Positions 17,875-27,101 are shown, counted from the first letter of the stretch. The stretch: DNA of 63,559 bases from Massilia sp. CFBP 13721 (GCF_014842025.1 NZ_JACYUY010000007.1:176666-240224); one strand, 5' to 3'. Program-made: numbers and translations. The notes: a model not told the origin generated them from the letters alone.

Positions 17875-20703
17875 TTAACGAAGCAGCTTCAGGCCCGGCG
17901 GCAGCGCCTCGCCCAACATGCGCGTTTCGCTCGCCTGGTCCAGCTCCACCACTTCGCGCACCAGCGCCGTCCAGGCGGCCGGCGCGCCGATCGCGCTCAA
18001 ACGGCGCAGCACTTCGGCGCGCACGGCGTCGTCGATGTCGCGCGAGCGGTCGCCGGTCATGCGCGCGATGTGGGTGGCGGCAAAACCGGCCGGCTCGATC
18101 TTCTTCCAGTCGAGCAGCAGCAACTGGCCCAGCCATGCCTCGGCCACTTCGCGCGGCGCGACTTCGTGCGCGCTGGCGTGGAAGGACTGGCGCGCGCCGA
18201 CGCGGCCAAACGCCCACAGGTAGCGCGCGTAGGTGGCTGCGGTCTTGGCGTCGAGCTTGGCGGCGCCGGTGGAAATCGCCGCGATCTGCTCCATCATCCA
18301 GTTGCCGATCTCCGCCTTGTAGGCCGCCGGAATGCGTTCCAGCGAAGCGCCCAGGCGCAGCATGTCGTCCTCGCTGCCGTCGACCAGGGTGATCGGGCGC
18401 TTGCCGCGCTCGGACGCGTCGGCCTGCAAATTGAAGGCGAAATCGTCGAGCAGGCGCAGCTGCGCTTCGGTGTCCAGGCCACCGGCCACGCGGCGCCACA
18501 GCGTCCACCATTCGGCACGCACCTGCGTGTCCTTGTGGTACTGCACGCCTGTCTCGAACATCGCCCACAATTGCTCGATGCGCCAGCTGTCGAGCGGATG
18601 GCCGAAGCCGGGGCGCAGGCAAAAGCCGGCCAGGTTGAGCCAGGCGCGTTCGTGCTCGGCCGACCGGCGCCGTCCCTTCGATCGCTCCATCAACGCGTCG
18701 AACAGGCGCCGCAACAACGGCGTCGCCCAGCCTTCGCGCCGCCCGAGCAGGTGTTCGAGGCTGGCGCGCAGCTGGCGCACCTCTTTGGTGTCGACGGCTT
18801 TCGAGCGGGTGCCGAAGACGCGCTCGATTTTCTCGATTGCGGCATCGAGCTGCGGCGGCAGCACCTCGGTCTCGACCGCGTCTTCCTCACCCTCGGCGGC
18901 GCGCAGTTCGAACGCGAGCTGCCAGCGTCCACTGCCATCCTCGGCCACGCAATGCACCTCCAGCGATCCGACTTCGCTCAGCGACGCCACCAGCTGCACC
19001 GCGATCTCGCTGCGCGGCGCCGCACCGGGCGCGGCGCGCAGCACGGTGGCGATCGGCGGCAGGCGCACGACGTCTTCCGGCGCCAGGTCGACCAGTGCGC
19101 CGGGCTGCGGCACCTGGCCGGTGTCGGCCACCGTCGACACCAGGTGGAAGCGCACCGGCCGTCCCAGGCGCAGGGCGAAGCTGCGTTCGTGCAGGCGCAC
19201 TTCGGTGGTGGCCGGCGTGCCGCGCGGGAGCAGGCAGACGGCGCGCAAGCCGCTTTGTGCGCGTTCGCCTTCGAGCAGCAGGTAGTAGCTGCGCGCCGCG
19301 CCGCTCTCGATGGCGGGCGCGGCGCCCTGGCGCGCCAGTGAATAAGCGACGCCGCCACGGGCGACGGCGACGTCCGGATCGCGGTTGTGCAAGATGCGCA
19401 GCGGCTGTCCGCGCCAATTCTCCAGCGTCGTGGCCAGGCGCTCGGCCAGGGCGGCGCCGCGGAACACGCCGCCGTTGAGCAGCAGGGTGTCAGGCACGGG
19501 AAGCGTGGCGTCATCGGCCAGGCCGAGCGCGGCGCGCGCCGCCGCCGCGTGCTGGCGCAGGAAGCTGGCCAGGTGGCGCGTGACGGCCGGGTCGCTGGCG
19601 TAAGGCAGGCCGAATTCGACGATGCCGGCGCGTGCGCGGCGCGCGCTTTCCTGCGTTTCGTTCAGGGGGAAGAAGCCGTCCAGCACCACGCGTTCGATGT
19701 CGGCGCGGCGCAGTTCGGCCTTGCGGCTGGCGCCGATCAGGCGCGAGCCGGAACCCAGCAGCGTGACGGTCACCTGTTCCGGTGCGTCGCTCGCCAGCAG
19801 CTGTTCCTTGGCGGCGCGGCAGCGTTCGGTCAGCTGGGCCAGGCGCGCGGCCGACAGGCGCGCCGGCACTTGCGCGCCATCCTGTTCGGCCATGCGCGCC
19901 TCGACCAGGTGCGCCAGTGCCAGGTCCATGTTGTCGCCGCCGAGGATCAGGTGGTTGCCGACACCGATGCGCGTCAGCTGCGGCTGGCCGTCGACGAGTT
20001 CGACCTTGACCAGGCTGAAATCGGTGGTGCCGCCGCCGACGTCGGCCACCAGTACCAGCTTTGTATCGGCCAGGTCGTCGGCCAGGGTGGCGCGGTGGCG
20101 GTACAGCCAGTCGTAGAGGGCGGCTTGCGGTTCTTCCAGCAGGCGCAGGCGCGGCAGGCCGGCCAGCCGCGCCGCTTCCAGCGTCAGCGCGCGCGCGCCC
20201 TCGTCGAAAGAGGCGGGCACGGTGAGCACGACTTCCTGCTGTTCCAGCGGCTGGCCGGGAAAACGGATATTCCAGTTGGCGCGCAGGTGCGATAAATAGC
20301 TGGCGCTGGCGGCCACCGGCGAGACTTTCGGCACCTCGGGTTCGGTGCCCCAGGGCAGGATCGGCGCCATGCGGTCGACGCCGGGATGCGACAGCCAGCT
20401 CTTGGCGCTGGCCACCAGCCGGCCCGGCGTCGCCGCACCGAGGCTGCGCGCCAGGCGGCCAATGGCGACGCGCTCCAGGCCAGCCACGTCGCCCAACTGC
20501 CAGGGCAGCTGCAACTGGCCCGGCCCGAGTTCTTCAGGCGCAGGGTGGTAGCGGTTCGACGGCAGCAGCGGCGCGCCGGCGACTTCGCCGGGCGCCACCA
20601 ACTGGTCGATCGGGAACAGTTCGACCTCCGCCGCACCCGGTGCGGCATACGCCAGCACCGTATTGGTGGTGCCGAGGTCGATACTGACCAGGTAGGGTGT
20701 CAC
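17875..20703 (-). CDS. Divergent Hsp70 family protein, 942 aa
   Basis: The N-terminal Hsp70/actin-fold ATPase is clear: phosphate-1 motif SIDLGTTNTVLAY at residues 7-19, phosphate-2 VADVGGGTTDFSLVKVE near 222, and adenosine motif LLNGGVFRGAALAER near 410. After about residue 480 a poorly conserved beta-rich segment replaces the normal DnaK peptide-binding domain. A long helical region then extends to residue 942, about 300 residues longer than DnaK and without the acidic DnaK tail. It overlaps the 618-residue Hsp70 gene by ATGA, so translation is coupled. It probably works with its partner as a specialised chaperone. Client, J-protein and exchange factor are unknown. No Tat, Sec or membrane signal is seen. 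Confidence 0.88.
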   Translation of the reverse strand: MTPYLVSIDLGTTNTVLAYAAPGAAEVELFPIDQLVAPGEVAGAPLLPSNRYHPAPEELGPGQLQLPWQLGDVAGLERVAIGRLARSLGAATPGRLVASAKSWLSHPGVDRMAPILPWGTEPEVPKVSPVAASASYLSHLRANWNIRFPGQPLEQQEVVLTVPASFDEGARALTLEAARLAGLPRLRLLEEPQAALYDWLYRHRATLADDLADTKLVLVADVGGGTTDFSLVKVELVDGQPQLTRIGVGNHLILGGDNMDLALAHLVEARMAEQDGAQVPARLSAARLAQLTERCRAAKEQLLASDAPEQVTVTLLGSGSRLIGASRKAELRRADIERVVLDGFFPLNETQESARRARAGIVEFGLPYASDPAVTRHLASFLRQHAAAARAALGLADDATLPVPDTLLLNGGVFRGAALAERLATTLENWRGQPLRILHNRDPDVAVARGGVAYSLARQGAAPAIESGAARSYYLLLEGERAQSGLRAVCLLPRGTPATTEVRLHERSFALRLGRPVRFHLVSTVADTGQVPQPGALVDLAPEDVVRLPPIATVLRAAPGAAPRSEIAVQLVASLSEVGSLEVHCVAEDGSGRWQLAFELRAAEGEEDAVETEVLPPQLDAAIEKIERVFGTRSKAVDTKEVRQLRASLEHLLGRREGWATPLLRRLFDALMERSKGRRRSAEHERAWLNLAGFCLRPGFGHPLDSWRIEQLWAMFETGVQYHKDTQVRAEWWTLWRRVAGGLDTEAQLRLLDDFAFNLQADASERGKRPITLVDGSEDDMLRLGASLERIPAAYKAEIGNWMMEQIAAISTGAAKLDAKTAATYARYLWAFGRVGARQSFHASAHEVAPREVAEAWLGQLLLLDWKKIEPAGFAATHIARMTGDRSRDIDDAVRAEVLRRLSAIGAPAAWTALVREVVELDQASETRMLGEALPPGLKLLR

Positions 20704-22556
20704 TGTTCGGTCGTGGTGCGAACGTCGAATTCGACTTTCCAGCGCTGGCCGTCACGCGCCACCGCCGCCAGTTCCAGGGTGCCGGCTTCGGTCGCCAGCG
20801 CATGCAGCTTGACTTGCACCACGTCGCCCGGCGTACGGCCATCGGCCGGCAGCGTCGCCTGGATCTCGTTCTGCTCCTGCAGCTCGTCCGGGCCCCAGAA
20901 GTCGAGCACCTCGCCGATTTCATCCTGGCGGCGCGTGGTCGAACCGAAGAAGCGGAAGTGGACCGGTTCGCCCACCACCAGGCCGAATTCCTGGCCCGGC
21001 AGTTCGAGTTCGCTGCCTTCTTCCATGCCGAAGGGCGCCACGCACAGCGCCCGGATCGGCGGCTCCATGCCGGGAATCGCCGGCATCGACGATTCGACGC
21101 CGACGTAGTACGAACGCGCCGTACCGCCGCGGATGCGCACGCCGCCGCCGCGCCGCGCATAGCTGTAGTAGGCGGCGCCACGGGCGACGGCCAGGTCGAG
21201 GTCGGCACCCTCTAACATGCGCGCCGGTTCCGCGCCTTCCATGTAGAGCCAGTCGTTGATGGTGTCCATCACGCGCCGGGCGAGAAGCTCGGATTTGAAG
21301 ACGCCGCCGTTGAACAGCACCGCGCTCGGATGCAGGAACGTGTGTTCGCTACTGACGCGGCCTGCAAAACCTTCGAGTTCGGCGGTGGCGCCGGCCTGGC
21401 GCGCCAGGAAAGCGGCCAGGTGGCGCGTCACGGCCGCATCCTGCGCATACGGCAGGCCCAGTTGCGTCAGGCCGGCGCGGGTACGCACGGCGGGACGTGC
21501 CGACGCTTCCACGCGCGGGAAGAAGCCGTCGGTGATGAAGGCCGTGACTTCCTCGCGCGTGAGTTCGGTGCGGATCGAACCGCCGATCAGTTTCGAGCCG
21601 CGGCTCGGCACCACGATCGGCCAGGTGGTGGCTTGCGCGTCGGCCAGCAGGTGTTCCTTGGCGCCGCGGCAGCCATAGGTCAGCGCGCGCATCTGCCAGG
21701 CGTCCAGCTGGGTACCGTTGGCGGCGAGCTTGCGCGCCACCAGGTGCGCCAGGGCCAGGTCCATGTTGTCGCCGCCGAGCAGGATGTGGTCGCCCACGGC
21801 CACGCGGTGCGGTTCCAGCTTGCCGTCGCGTTCGAGGATGGCGATCAGCGAGAAGTCGCTGGTGCCGCCGCCGACGTCGACCACCAGCACAATGTCGCCG
21901 GCTTTCACCTGCTTGCGCCAGGCGCCGTTGCTGCCCTGGATCCAGCTGTACAGGGCCGCCTGCGGTTCTTCGAGCAGCGTAGCGGAAGCATAGCCGGCGT
22001 TACGGGCCGCTTCCGCGGTCAGTTCGCGCGCGCCCGGGTCGAACGAGGCGGGAATTGTCACCGTGACTTGCTGCTGGTCGAACGGCGCTTCCGGATGAGC
22101 GTTGTCCCAGGCGCGGCGCAGGTGCTGCAGGTAACGCGTGGAGGCGTCCAGCGGCGAGACGCGCGTGACTTCTTCCGGCGCGTCCGACGGCAGGATGGCG
22201 GCGCGGCGGTCGACGCTCGGGTGCGACAGCCAGCTCTTGGCCGAGGACACCAGGCGGATCGGCGTGGTGGCGCCGCGGCTGCGCGCCATTTCGCCGGCGA
22301 CTGTCGTGTCGCCATCGCTGTTCCACGGCAGCGCCAGTTCGCCCGGCGCCAGTTCGTCCGGGTGCGGCAGGTAGAGGAAGGAGGGCAGCAGCGGCAGCGC
22401 CTCGACGGTGCCGGGCGCGCTCAGTTGCGGGATCGGCAGCACGCCGTGCGCGGTGTTTTCGCCGTCGCTCGCTTCCAGGTCGACGTACGACAAGGCGCTG
22501 TGCGTGGTGCCCAGGTCGATGCCGATAGCGTAACGAGCGTTCATCGGGGCGCTCAC
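20700..22556 (-). CDS. Divergent Hsp70 family protein, 618 aa
   Basis: Second Hsp70 homologue of the operon: phosphate-1 IGIDLGTTHSALSY near residues 11-24, phosphate-2 VVDVGGGTSDFSLIA near 227, adenosine motif LFNGGVFKSELLARR near 425. The ATPase half is followed by a short beta-type C-terminus of about 120 residues (FGLVVGEPVHFRFFGSTT), lacking the usual lid helices. It overlaps both neighbours by 4 bp (ATGA at 22553-22556 with DUF2760 and at 20700-20703 with the larger Hsp70), which indicates fixed stoichiometry. MNARYAIG four codons later is an alternative start. The order DUF2760, Hsp70, Hsp70 is known to me from other Burkholderiales but has no established function. Confidence 0.88.
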   Translation of the reverse strand: MSAPMNARYAIGIDLGTTHSALSYVDLEASDGENTAHGVLPIPQLSAPGTVEALPLLPSFLYLPHPDELAPGELALPWNSDGDTTVAGEMARSRGATTPIRLVSSAKSWLSHPSVDRRAAILPSDAPEEVTRVSPLDASTRYLQHLRRAWDNAHPEAPFDQQQVTVTIPASFDPGARELTAEAARNAGYASATLLEEPQAALYSWIQGSNGAWRKQVKAGDIVLVVDVGGGTSDFSLIAILERDGKLEPHRVAVGDHILLGGDNMDLALAHLVARKLAANGTQLDAWQMRALTYGCRGAKEHLLADAQATTWPIVVPSRGSKLIGGSIRTELTREEVTAFITDGFFPRVEASARPAVRTRAGLTQLGLPYAQDAAVTRHLAAFLARQAGATAELEGFAGRVSSEHTFLHPSAVLFNGGVFKSELLARRVMDTINDWLYMEGAEPARMLEGADLDLAVARGAAYYSYARRGGGVRIRGGTARSYYVGVESSMPAIPGMEPPIRALCVAPFGMEEGSELELPGQEFGLVVGEPVHFRFFGSTTRRQDEIGEVLDFWGPDELQEQNEIQATLPADGRTPGDVVQVKLHALATEAGTLELAAVARDGQRWKVEFDVRTTTEQ

Positions 22557-23155
22557 AGTTCCACCTCCGCCGGCGCCAGCACGTTGGCGTCGTGTTCTTT
22601 CGCCAGTTGCGGCAGGCGTACTTCGGTGGCTTTCCAGCCGCGGTGGGAGAGCGTGCCCTTGAACGGCGCCTTGCCGACCACGTTGCCGGTCAGGCGCACG
22701 CTGGCAGCATCGAAACCTTCTTCGAGCGTGACGCGCGCACCTTCGGCTTCGCCGCGCACGGGGGCGATCGTGAAGTGGTCTTTCAGGACGCGCGCGCAGC
22801 CTTCGTGGACGACGCGGGCGGCGGCGCCGATGTCGGCGTCGGCATAGGCCGCCAGGTTTTCGTGGGCGAAGTCGATCAGGCGCGCTTCGCGTTGCAGCAG
22901 GGTCAGCAGTTGCAGGGCGGCGTCCGGGGTGGCTTCGCGCAGCTGGACCGGGACCGGGGCGGGCGCGGCGGCCGGGACAGGCGTCGGGGCTGGGGCTGGC
23001 GTCACGACGGGCGCAGGCGGCGGTGCGGAGACCGGGCCGACCTGGTCATCGCGCACGCGCGCGGCGAATTCGGCGTCGCCGACGGTCTTGAAAAAGGTGC
23101 CGAAGGCGAGGGAGAGCCGGCTCCAGAAAGAGGGCAGTTGGGTCGGTGTGCTCAT
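22553..23155 (-). CDS. DUF2760 domain-containing protein
   Basis: 200 residues. The N-terminal about 35 residues (FWSRLSLAFGTFFKTVGDAE) are followed by a Pro/Ala linker (about 42-75). The DUF2760 domain (about 75-200) has ALQLLTLLQREARLIDFAHE, then a DIGAAARVVHEGCARVL segment and a C-terminal strand set ending LAPAEVEL. The open frame extends upstream to 23317, but MSTPTQLPSFW at 23155 gives the family-like N-terminus. It is the first gene of a coupled operon with two Hsp70 genes (4-bp overlap). It could be an adaptor or cochaperone for them; this is inferred only from the tight linkage. Confidence 0.85.
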   Translation of the reverse strand: MSTPTQLPSFWSRLSLAFGTFFKTVGDAEFAARVRDDQVGPVSAPPPAPVVTPAPAPTPVPAAAPAPVPVQLREATPDAALQLLTLLQREARLIDFAHENLAAYADADIGAAARVVHEGCARVLKDHFTIAPVRGEAEGARVTLEEGFDAASVRLTGNVVGKAPFKGTLSHRGWKATEVRLPQLAKEHDANVLAPAEVEL

Positions 23156-23365
23156 TCTTGATGTTCTGTAGTGGTAGGGAGCGTCGGAGCCTGGGTCCGG
23201 ACAAACGCGAATGATACCAGTTTGACCACAGGGCGGCACGCGCACGGCGGCTGCGCGGCAACCGGCGTTCTCCTCCATATGCTGCCCGAGATGAGGAATG
23301 CAATGCCTGATTGGCAAGCAGGCCGCTTCCGCCCAAAGCGGCCGTGCAGGCAGGAAGGAAAAATC

Positions 23366-23845
23366 TCAGCCGCGCAGCGCCGCTTCGATCGCGGCGATGT
23401 CGATCTTCCGCATCGTCATCATCGCTTCGAACGCGCGCTTGGCCACCGCCTTGTCGGGGTTGGCAATGGCGTCGGTGAGGACGCGCGGCGTGATCTGCCA
23501 GTTGAGCCCCCACTTGTCCTTGCACCAGCCACAGGCGCTTTCCTGGCCGCCGTTGCCGACGATCGCGTTCCACAGGCGGTCGGTCTCGGCCTGGTCGTCG
23601 GTGGCGACCTGGAACGAAAACGCTTCGGTATGCGGGAAGAGCGGGCCGCCGTTCAGGCCGAGGCAGGGGATGCCGAGCACGCTGAACTGGACCGTCAGGA
23701 CGTCGCCCTCTTTGCCGGACGGGAAGTCGCCCGGCGCGTGGTGTACGGCCGTGACGGCGCTGTCGGGAAAGGTTTCGGCATAGAAGCGGGCGGCGTCGAG
23801 CGCAGTGCCGTCGAACCAGAGGCAGATCGTGTTTTTGCTGGTCAT
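23366..23845 (-). CDS. VOC family protein (PhnB-like)
   Basis: 159 residues with the glyoxalase/bleomycin-resistance (VOC) pattern of the PhnB or 3-demethylubiquinone-methyltransferase-like branch. Segments are ICLWFDGTALDAARFYAETF at residues 7-26, GDVLTVQFSVLGIPCLGLNGG near 50-70, FSFQVATDDQAETDRLWNAI near 78-97, CGWCKDKWGLNWQITP near 107-122, and AMMTMRKIDIAAIEAA at the end. These proteins are small cytoplasmic metal-binding dimers whose substrates are mostly unknown. It lies 42 bp downstream of the AHSA1-type gene on the same strand, a frequent pairing, so the two are probably cotranscribed. Confidence 0.9.
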   Translation of the reverse strand: MTSKNTICLWFDGTALDAARFYAETFPDSAVTAVHHAPGDFPSGKEGDVLTVQFSVLGIPCLGLNGGPLFPHTEAFSFQVATDDQAETDRLWNAIVGNGGQESACGWCKDKWGLNWQITPRVLTDAIANPDKAVAKRAFEAMMTMRKIDIAAIEAALRG

Positions 23846-23887
23846 GGTGTATCTCCTTGTTTTGGTTAATTCAGGACAGGGCAGAAC

Positions 23888-24334
23888 TCAATCCTTGATC
23901 TCGGCTTCCACCAGTTGCCCGAGCTGCTGCAGCGATTCCTGCCAGCCGAGATAGCAGGCTTCGGCCGGGATCACCGCCGGAATGCCTTCCTGGCGGATGT
24001 GCAGCTCGACGCCGCAGAACACGTCGCGCAGGGTCACCGTGGTCTGCATCCGGCCCGGCAAGTTCGGGTCGTCGAACTCGGCCGTGTAGCGCAGGCGCTT
24101 GCCGGGTTCAAGTTCCAGGTACTCGCCGCCGAACACCTCGTTGTGGCCGGTGGTGAGATTCGTGAACGACATACGGTAGCGCCCGCCTGGCTGAACGTCG
24201 ATGGCATGCACGGTGGCGAAATAGTCATGCGGCGGCAGCCATTTGGCAAAGGCATCCGGGGTGGTAAAGGCGCGGTAGACGCGGTCCGCGGTCGACTTGA
24301 GCACGCGGTGCAGTTCGACGGTATTCGTGGACAT
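23888..24334 (-). CDS. SRPBCC family protein (AHSA1/START-like)
   Basis: 148 residues forming a helix-grip fold: VELHRVLKSTADRVYRAFTT at residues 5-24, then PDAFAKWLPP, the strand set GGRYRMSFTN, GGEYLELEPGKRLRYTAEFD, VTLRDVFCGVELHIRQEG and a C-terminal helix CYLGWQESLQQLGQLVEAEI. This is the Activator-of-Hsp90-ATPase-1-like (AHSA1) family, soluble ligand-binding proteins mostly of unknown role in bacteria. The open frame runs upstream to 24601, but the family begins at MSTNTVELHRV, with AAGGAACCG upstream of the ATG at 24334. It probably forms an operon with the VOC gene 42 bp downstream. Confidence 0.9.
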   Translation of the reverse strand: MSTNTVELHRVLKSTADRVYRAFTTPDAFAKWLPPHDYFATVHAIDVQPGGRYRMSFTNLTTGHNEVFGGEYLELEPGKRLRYTAEFDDPNLPGRMQTTVTLRDVFCGVELHIRQEGIPAVIPAEACYLGWQESLQQLGQLVEAEIKD

Positions 24335-24621
24335 GATCGGTTCCTTATGAAAAGGCAGAGGACGTCCCTCTGGCAGTACGACGAATACATCCCCGCATAT
24401 TCGACATCGGGCCAGGTTTTTTTGCAATCGCCATGCTGGCCGAGCCAGGCCGGCAAGAAGGAATGAAAGCCGCCTGTCGCGTCGATTTTCTTTACATTTT
24501 TTTAACTGCTGAGTTAACAATAATCCGCAAGTGATTGATTTTAAATGATGTAAATACGCTGGTATGCCGGTTGCTTGTAGTTGCGTGCTGTGCCTGATCA
24601 ACCACTTAAGAGGATTCAGTC

Positions 24622-25476
24622 ATGAAACTTTTGAAGAAAATGGTGTGTGCCGCCGTGCTTGCAACGTCGATGGGCGTTGCCCATGCGGAATCGGTGCTGA
24701 ACAACTGGGTATTCAATCCGACTGGCGGCGGTTTCGCCGGCGGCCAGCGGATCAACGAATATCTGGACGTGAACGGCAATGCGTTTATCCAGCTTACCCC
24801 TGGAGGCGGCACGAGCTTTTCGTTCACCGAACACGCGGTGTTCAACATTGCCCAGGCTGACAGCAACTTCCAGCTGTTCCCTGTGAATTACCCGACCGGC
24901 AACATTACCGCGATGTTCGATGCGACCGGTACCGGCACTTTCGGCGGCGCGTTCACCTTCACCGGCGGCACCATCCGCATGTTCCAGAATCCGACACCCG
25001 GTCAGTACGGCAGCTCGAACGGCATCTACGGCGCCAATCTTGGCAACGAGTTCGCCACCTTTACCGTGATGGCGGGCGGGGGCGGCATGGTCGATGCAAG
25101 CGGATCGCCAGTCAATAACGGCCAGGTCACCGTGATGGCAAGGGCAAGCGCAGGCTCTGTGGATTCCGGATATTTCTTCCGCGAAAACGGCGAAGACCTG
25201 GCGCTGGAAACGATCATGGCATTCGCCTTTACCAACGCGAACACCGTCGCCGAGCCGACCACCACCCTGGTGAGCGAAGTCGCCTGCGAATTCGCCCAGT
25301 TCTCCGGCAATGGCTGCAATGGCACGGCCTACGCGAATACCTCGTCCTATTTCTTCGTCAGCAATAACGGCCAGTTCAAATTGTCCGAAGTGCCGGAGCC
25401 GGGTTCGCTGGCATTGTTCGGCATCGCCTTGCTGGGCGCGGGAATGGCGACCCGCAAGCGCGCCGCGAAAGTCTGA
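24622..25476 (+). CDS. PEP-CTERM sorting domain-containing protein, 284 aa
   Basis: The signal peptide (MKLLKKMVCAAVLATSMGVAHA, cleavage about residue 22) is followed by a beta-rich secreted domain with FNPTGGGFAGGQRINEYLD, FSFTEHAVFN and a long Gly/Thr-rich stretch. The C-terminal signal is VPEPGSLALFGIALLGAG plus the basic tail TRKRAAKV. Two cysteines (EFAQFSGNGCNG region) may form a disulfide. AAGAGGA lies 8 bases before the ATG. An intrinsic terminator follows the stop codon by 22 bp, so this is a single-gene transcript. It is expected to be exported and processed by an exosortase not in this window. Codon use is less GC-biased than in the flanking genes, typical of this protein class. 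Confidence 0.9.
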   Translation: MKLLKKMVCAAVLATSMGVAHAESVLNNWVFNPTGGGFAGGQRINEYLDVNGNAFIQLTPGGGTSFSFTEHAVFNIAQADSNFQLFPVNYPTGNITAMFDATGTGTFGGAFTFTGGTIRMFQNPTPGQYGSSNGIYGANLGNEFATFTVMAGGGGMVDASGSPVNNGQVTVMARASAGSVDSGYFFRENGEDLALETIMAFAFTNANTVAEPTTTLVSEVACEFAQFSGNGCNGTAYANTSSYFFVSNNGQFKLSEVPEPGSLALFGIALLGAGMATRKRAAKV

Positions 25477-25498
25477 ATGGCGGCGGCTGTATCTTGGA

Positions 25499-25526
25499 AA
25501 GAGCGGGCATGCCCGCTCTTTTTTTT
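25499..25526 (+). terminator. Rho-independent terminator after PEP-CTERM gene
   Basis: The stem AAGAGCGGGC / GCCCGCTCTT with loop AT is followed by a run of T residues. This is a textbook intrinsic terminator 22 bp after the PEP-CTERM stop codon. It may also serve the convergent Dabb gene, which ends at 25533. Confidence 0.92.
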
Positions 25527-25532
25527 GCCCAA

Positions 25533-25853
25533 TTATTTTGCCCAATAATCGACGACGAGCGATCGCGCCAGGCAGACGCCCAGCGTGGCGACAAAGGCGG
25601 TGTGCGCCGGATGGCCCAGGTAGACGTCGCGGTCTTCGTTGCTGCCGAAGGTGAGCGTGAAGCAGTGCGTGAAACCGTCGTTCAGGCCTTCCGGGCTGAC
25701 GTTCGTGCCCCATTCGTAGGCCACGTTGCCGGGCACGGCCTGGGCGAGGGCGCCGAAGTCGCTGACGACGGTATCGATCTGTTCGGAAGTGGCGTCGTCC
25801 TTGAAGGCGAACAGGACGACGTGGCGCAGGGCAGGGGACGAATTGGCGGTCAT
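25533..25853 (-). CDS. Dabb family protein (stress-responsive alpha/beta barrel)
   Basis: 106 residues. The Dabb (A/B barrel) pattern is complete: LRHVVLFAFKDDATSEQIDT at the N-terminus (H at about residue 10), FGALAQAVPGNVAYEWGTNV, SPEGLNDGFTHCFTLTFGSNE, and the end YLGHPAHTAFVATLGVCLA. These are small dimeric cytoplasmic proteins, stress-induced in plants and with various enzyme roles in bacteria; the substrate here is unknown. Its end is convergent with the PEP-CTERM gene across the terminator. Upstream, on the LysR side, lies a 169-bp palindromic repeat. Confidence 0.9.
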   Translation of the reverse strand: MTANSSPALRHVVLFAFKDDATSEQIDTVVSDFGALAQAVPGNVAYEWGTNVSPEGLNDGFTHCFTLTFGSNEDRDVYLGHPAHTAFVATLGVCLARSLVVDYWAK

Positions 25854-25944
25854 GGTGTGCTTGGGTTGAAAGGGATATGCAGATCTTACACGGCGTTCCA
25901 GACAGCCTGCGCACGCGCCTGGTTTCGTGAGCGATGCACAGACT

Positions 25945-26113
25945 CGTAAGGTGGGCGGCTATACCTGTTCAGTTTGCGGATCAGCGCCATTTGCGCCGCC
26001 CACGCGTTCAACCAGCCGGTGATCCGTCGCGACGTTTCGACGTGTGGTTGAACGCGTGGGCGGCATCCACGCCGCGGGCAGACACGCACCAGGGTATAGC
26101 CGCCCACCTTACG
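25945..26113. repeat. 169-bp inverted-repeat element, GTAAGGTGGGCGGC type (copy 3)
   Basis: The ends CGTAAGGTGGGCGGCTATA (25945-25963) and TATAGCCGCCCACCTTACG (26095-26113) are perfect 19-bp inverted repeats. The interior contains GCCCACGCGTTCAACCA and its near-complement GGTTGAACGCGTGGGC, forming a second nested palindrome. The element is closely similar over its length to the one at 48047-48219. No open reading frame is evident in it, and it occupies the space between the Dabb and LysR genes. Confidence 0.85.
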
Positions 26114-26129
26114 GGTCCGCGACGCCGGA

Positions 26130-27101
26130 CTAGCTACCCGGCACCCCGCTCTGGCCCAGGAACCAGCTGCGAAACCGCCCCAATGCGCTGTCGTCCGCCT
26201 TCTCCTCGCGATAGGCGAAGTAATGCCGGGTCTCTTCCAGCACCAGCTCCTGCCCGACCGGCCGGGTCAGCTGCCCCTTGTCGATCAGCGGGCTGACCAG
26301 GTGGTCGAACCCGAGGGCCACGCCCTGGTCGTTGAGCACCATCTGGATCAGCAGGTTGTAGTCGTTGGCATTGAAGTAGTGCGCCCCGTTGTGCGGGCGG
26401 TCTTCCATGTCCAGCCGGTGAATGGCCAGCCACACGCCCCAATCGACGTGCTCGGCCACCTGGGAGCGCCCGTACGGACTCAGGTTCAGCAGCACGCCGT
26501 TGCTCAGGCCTTCCAGGCTGCGGATCTCGGGATGCGCGTCCAGGTAAGCCGGGGTGCAGACCGGATAGATGCGGTCGTGGAACAGCGGCACGCTCACATA
26601 GCCATCGCGCACGCGCGCCATCTTGGTAATGAAGATGTCCGGGTGGATACCGGGTTCGAGTGACAGGAAGTTCTGCGTGGTGACCAGGTCGAGGTCGATG
26701 TCGGGATTGGCGCTGAAGAAGCTGGGCAGCCGGTGCGCCATCCACAAGGCCGAAAAGGCGGGCGAGCAGCACAGCGTCAGCGTACGCCGGGCGCTGTTGC
26801 CGTAGTCCTTGCGCACCCGCGTCGCAGCCTGGGCGATGTTAATGAACGACAGCTGGGCCGCCTCGAAGAAGATGGACCCGGCCGGCGTCAGTTTCACCGA
26901 GCGTCCGACGCGCTCGAACAGCATCGTGCCGAGGTGTTCTTCCAGTTCGCGGATCTGGCGGCTGATCGCCGCTTGCGTAACGCACAGGGCTTCGGCGGCG
27001 CGGGTAAAGCTCTGGTAGCGCGCCGCCGCCACGAAGCATTTGACTGCCCGCAGCGAAGGCATCTTGAGCAGGGTCTGATCGGTCGAGGGAGGCTTGTTCA
27101 T
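26130..27101 (-). CDS. LysR family transcriptional regulator
   Basis: 323 residues. The N-terminal winged HTH is LRAVKCFVAAARYQSFTRAA, then ALCVTQAAISRQIRELEEHL (about residues 17-58). The effector domain (about 105-310) follows, with LTLCCSPAFSALWMAHRLPS at its start. The family resembles GcvA/AmpR-like LysR proteins. It is divergent from the FAD-oxidase gene with 237 bp between, containing AT-rich promoter DNA and the palindrome ATTTGC-CC-GCAAAT at 27146-27159. It is very likely the regulator of the adjacent amino/imino-compound catabolic cluster; the inducer is unknown. The start has no ideal ribosome binding site but fits the usual HTH position. Confidence 0.92.
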   Translation of the reverse strand: MNKPPSTDQTLLKMPSLRAVKCFVAAARYQSFTRAAEALCVTQAAISRQIRELEEHLGTMLFERVGRSVKLTPAGSIFFEAAQLSFINIAQAATRVRKDYGNSARRTLTLCCSPAFSALWMAHRLPSFFSANPDIDLDLVTTQNFLSLEPGIHPDIFITKMARVRDGYVSVPLFHDRIYPVCTPAYLDAHPEIRSLEGLSNGVLLNLSPYGRSQVAEHVDWGVWLAIHRLDMEDRPHNGAHYFNANDYNLLIQMVLNDQGVALGFDHLVSPLIDKGQLTRPVGQELVLEETRHYFAYREEKADDSALGRFRSWFLGQSGVPGS

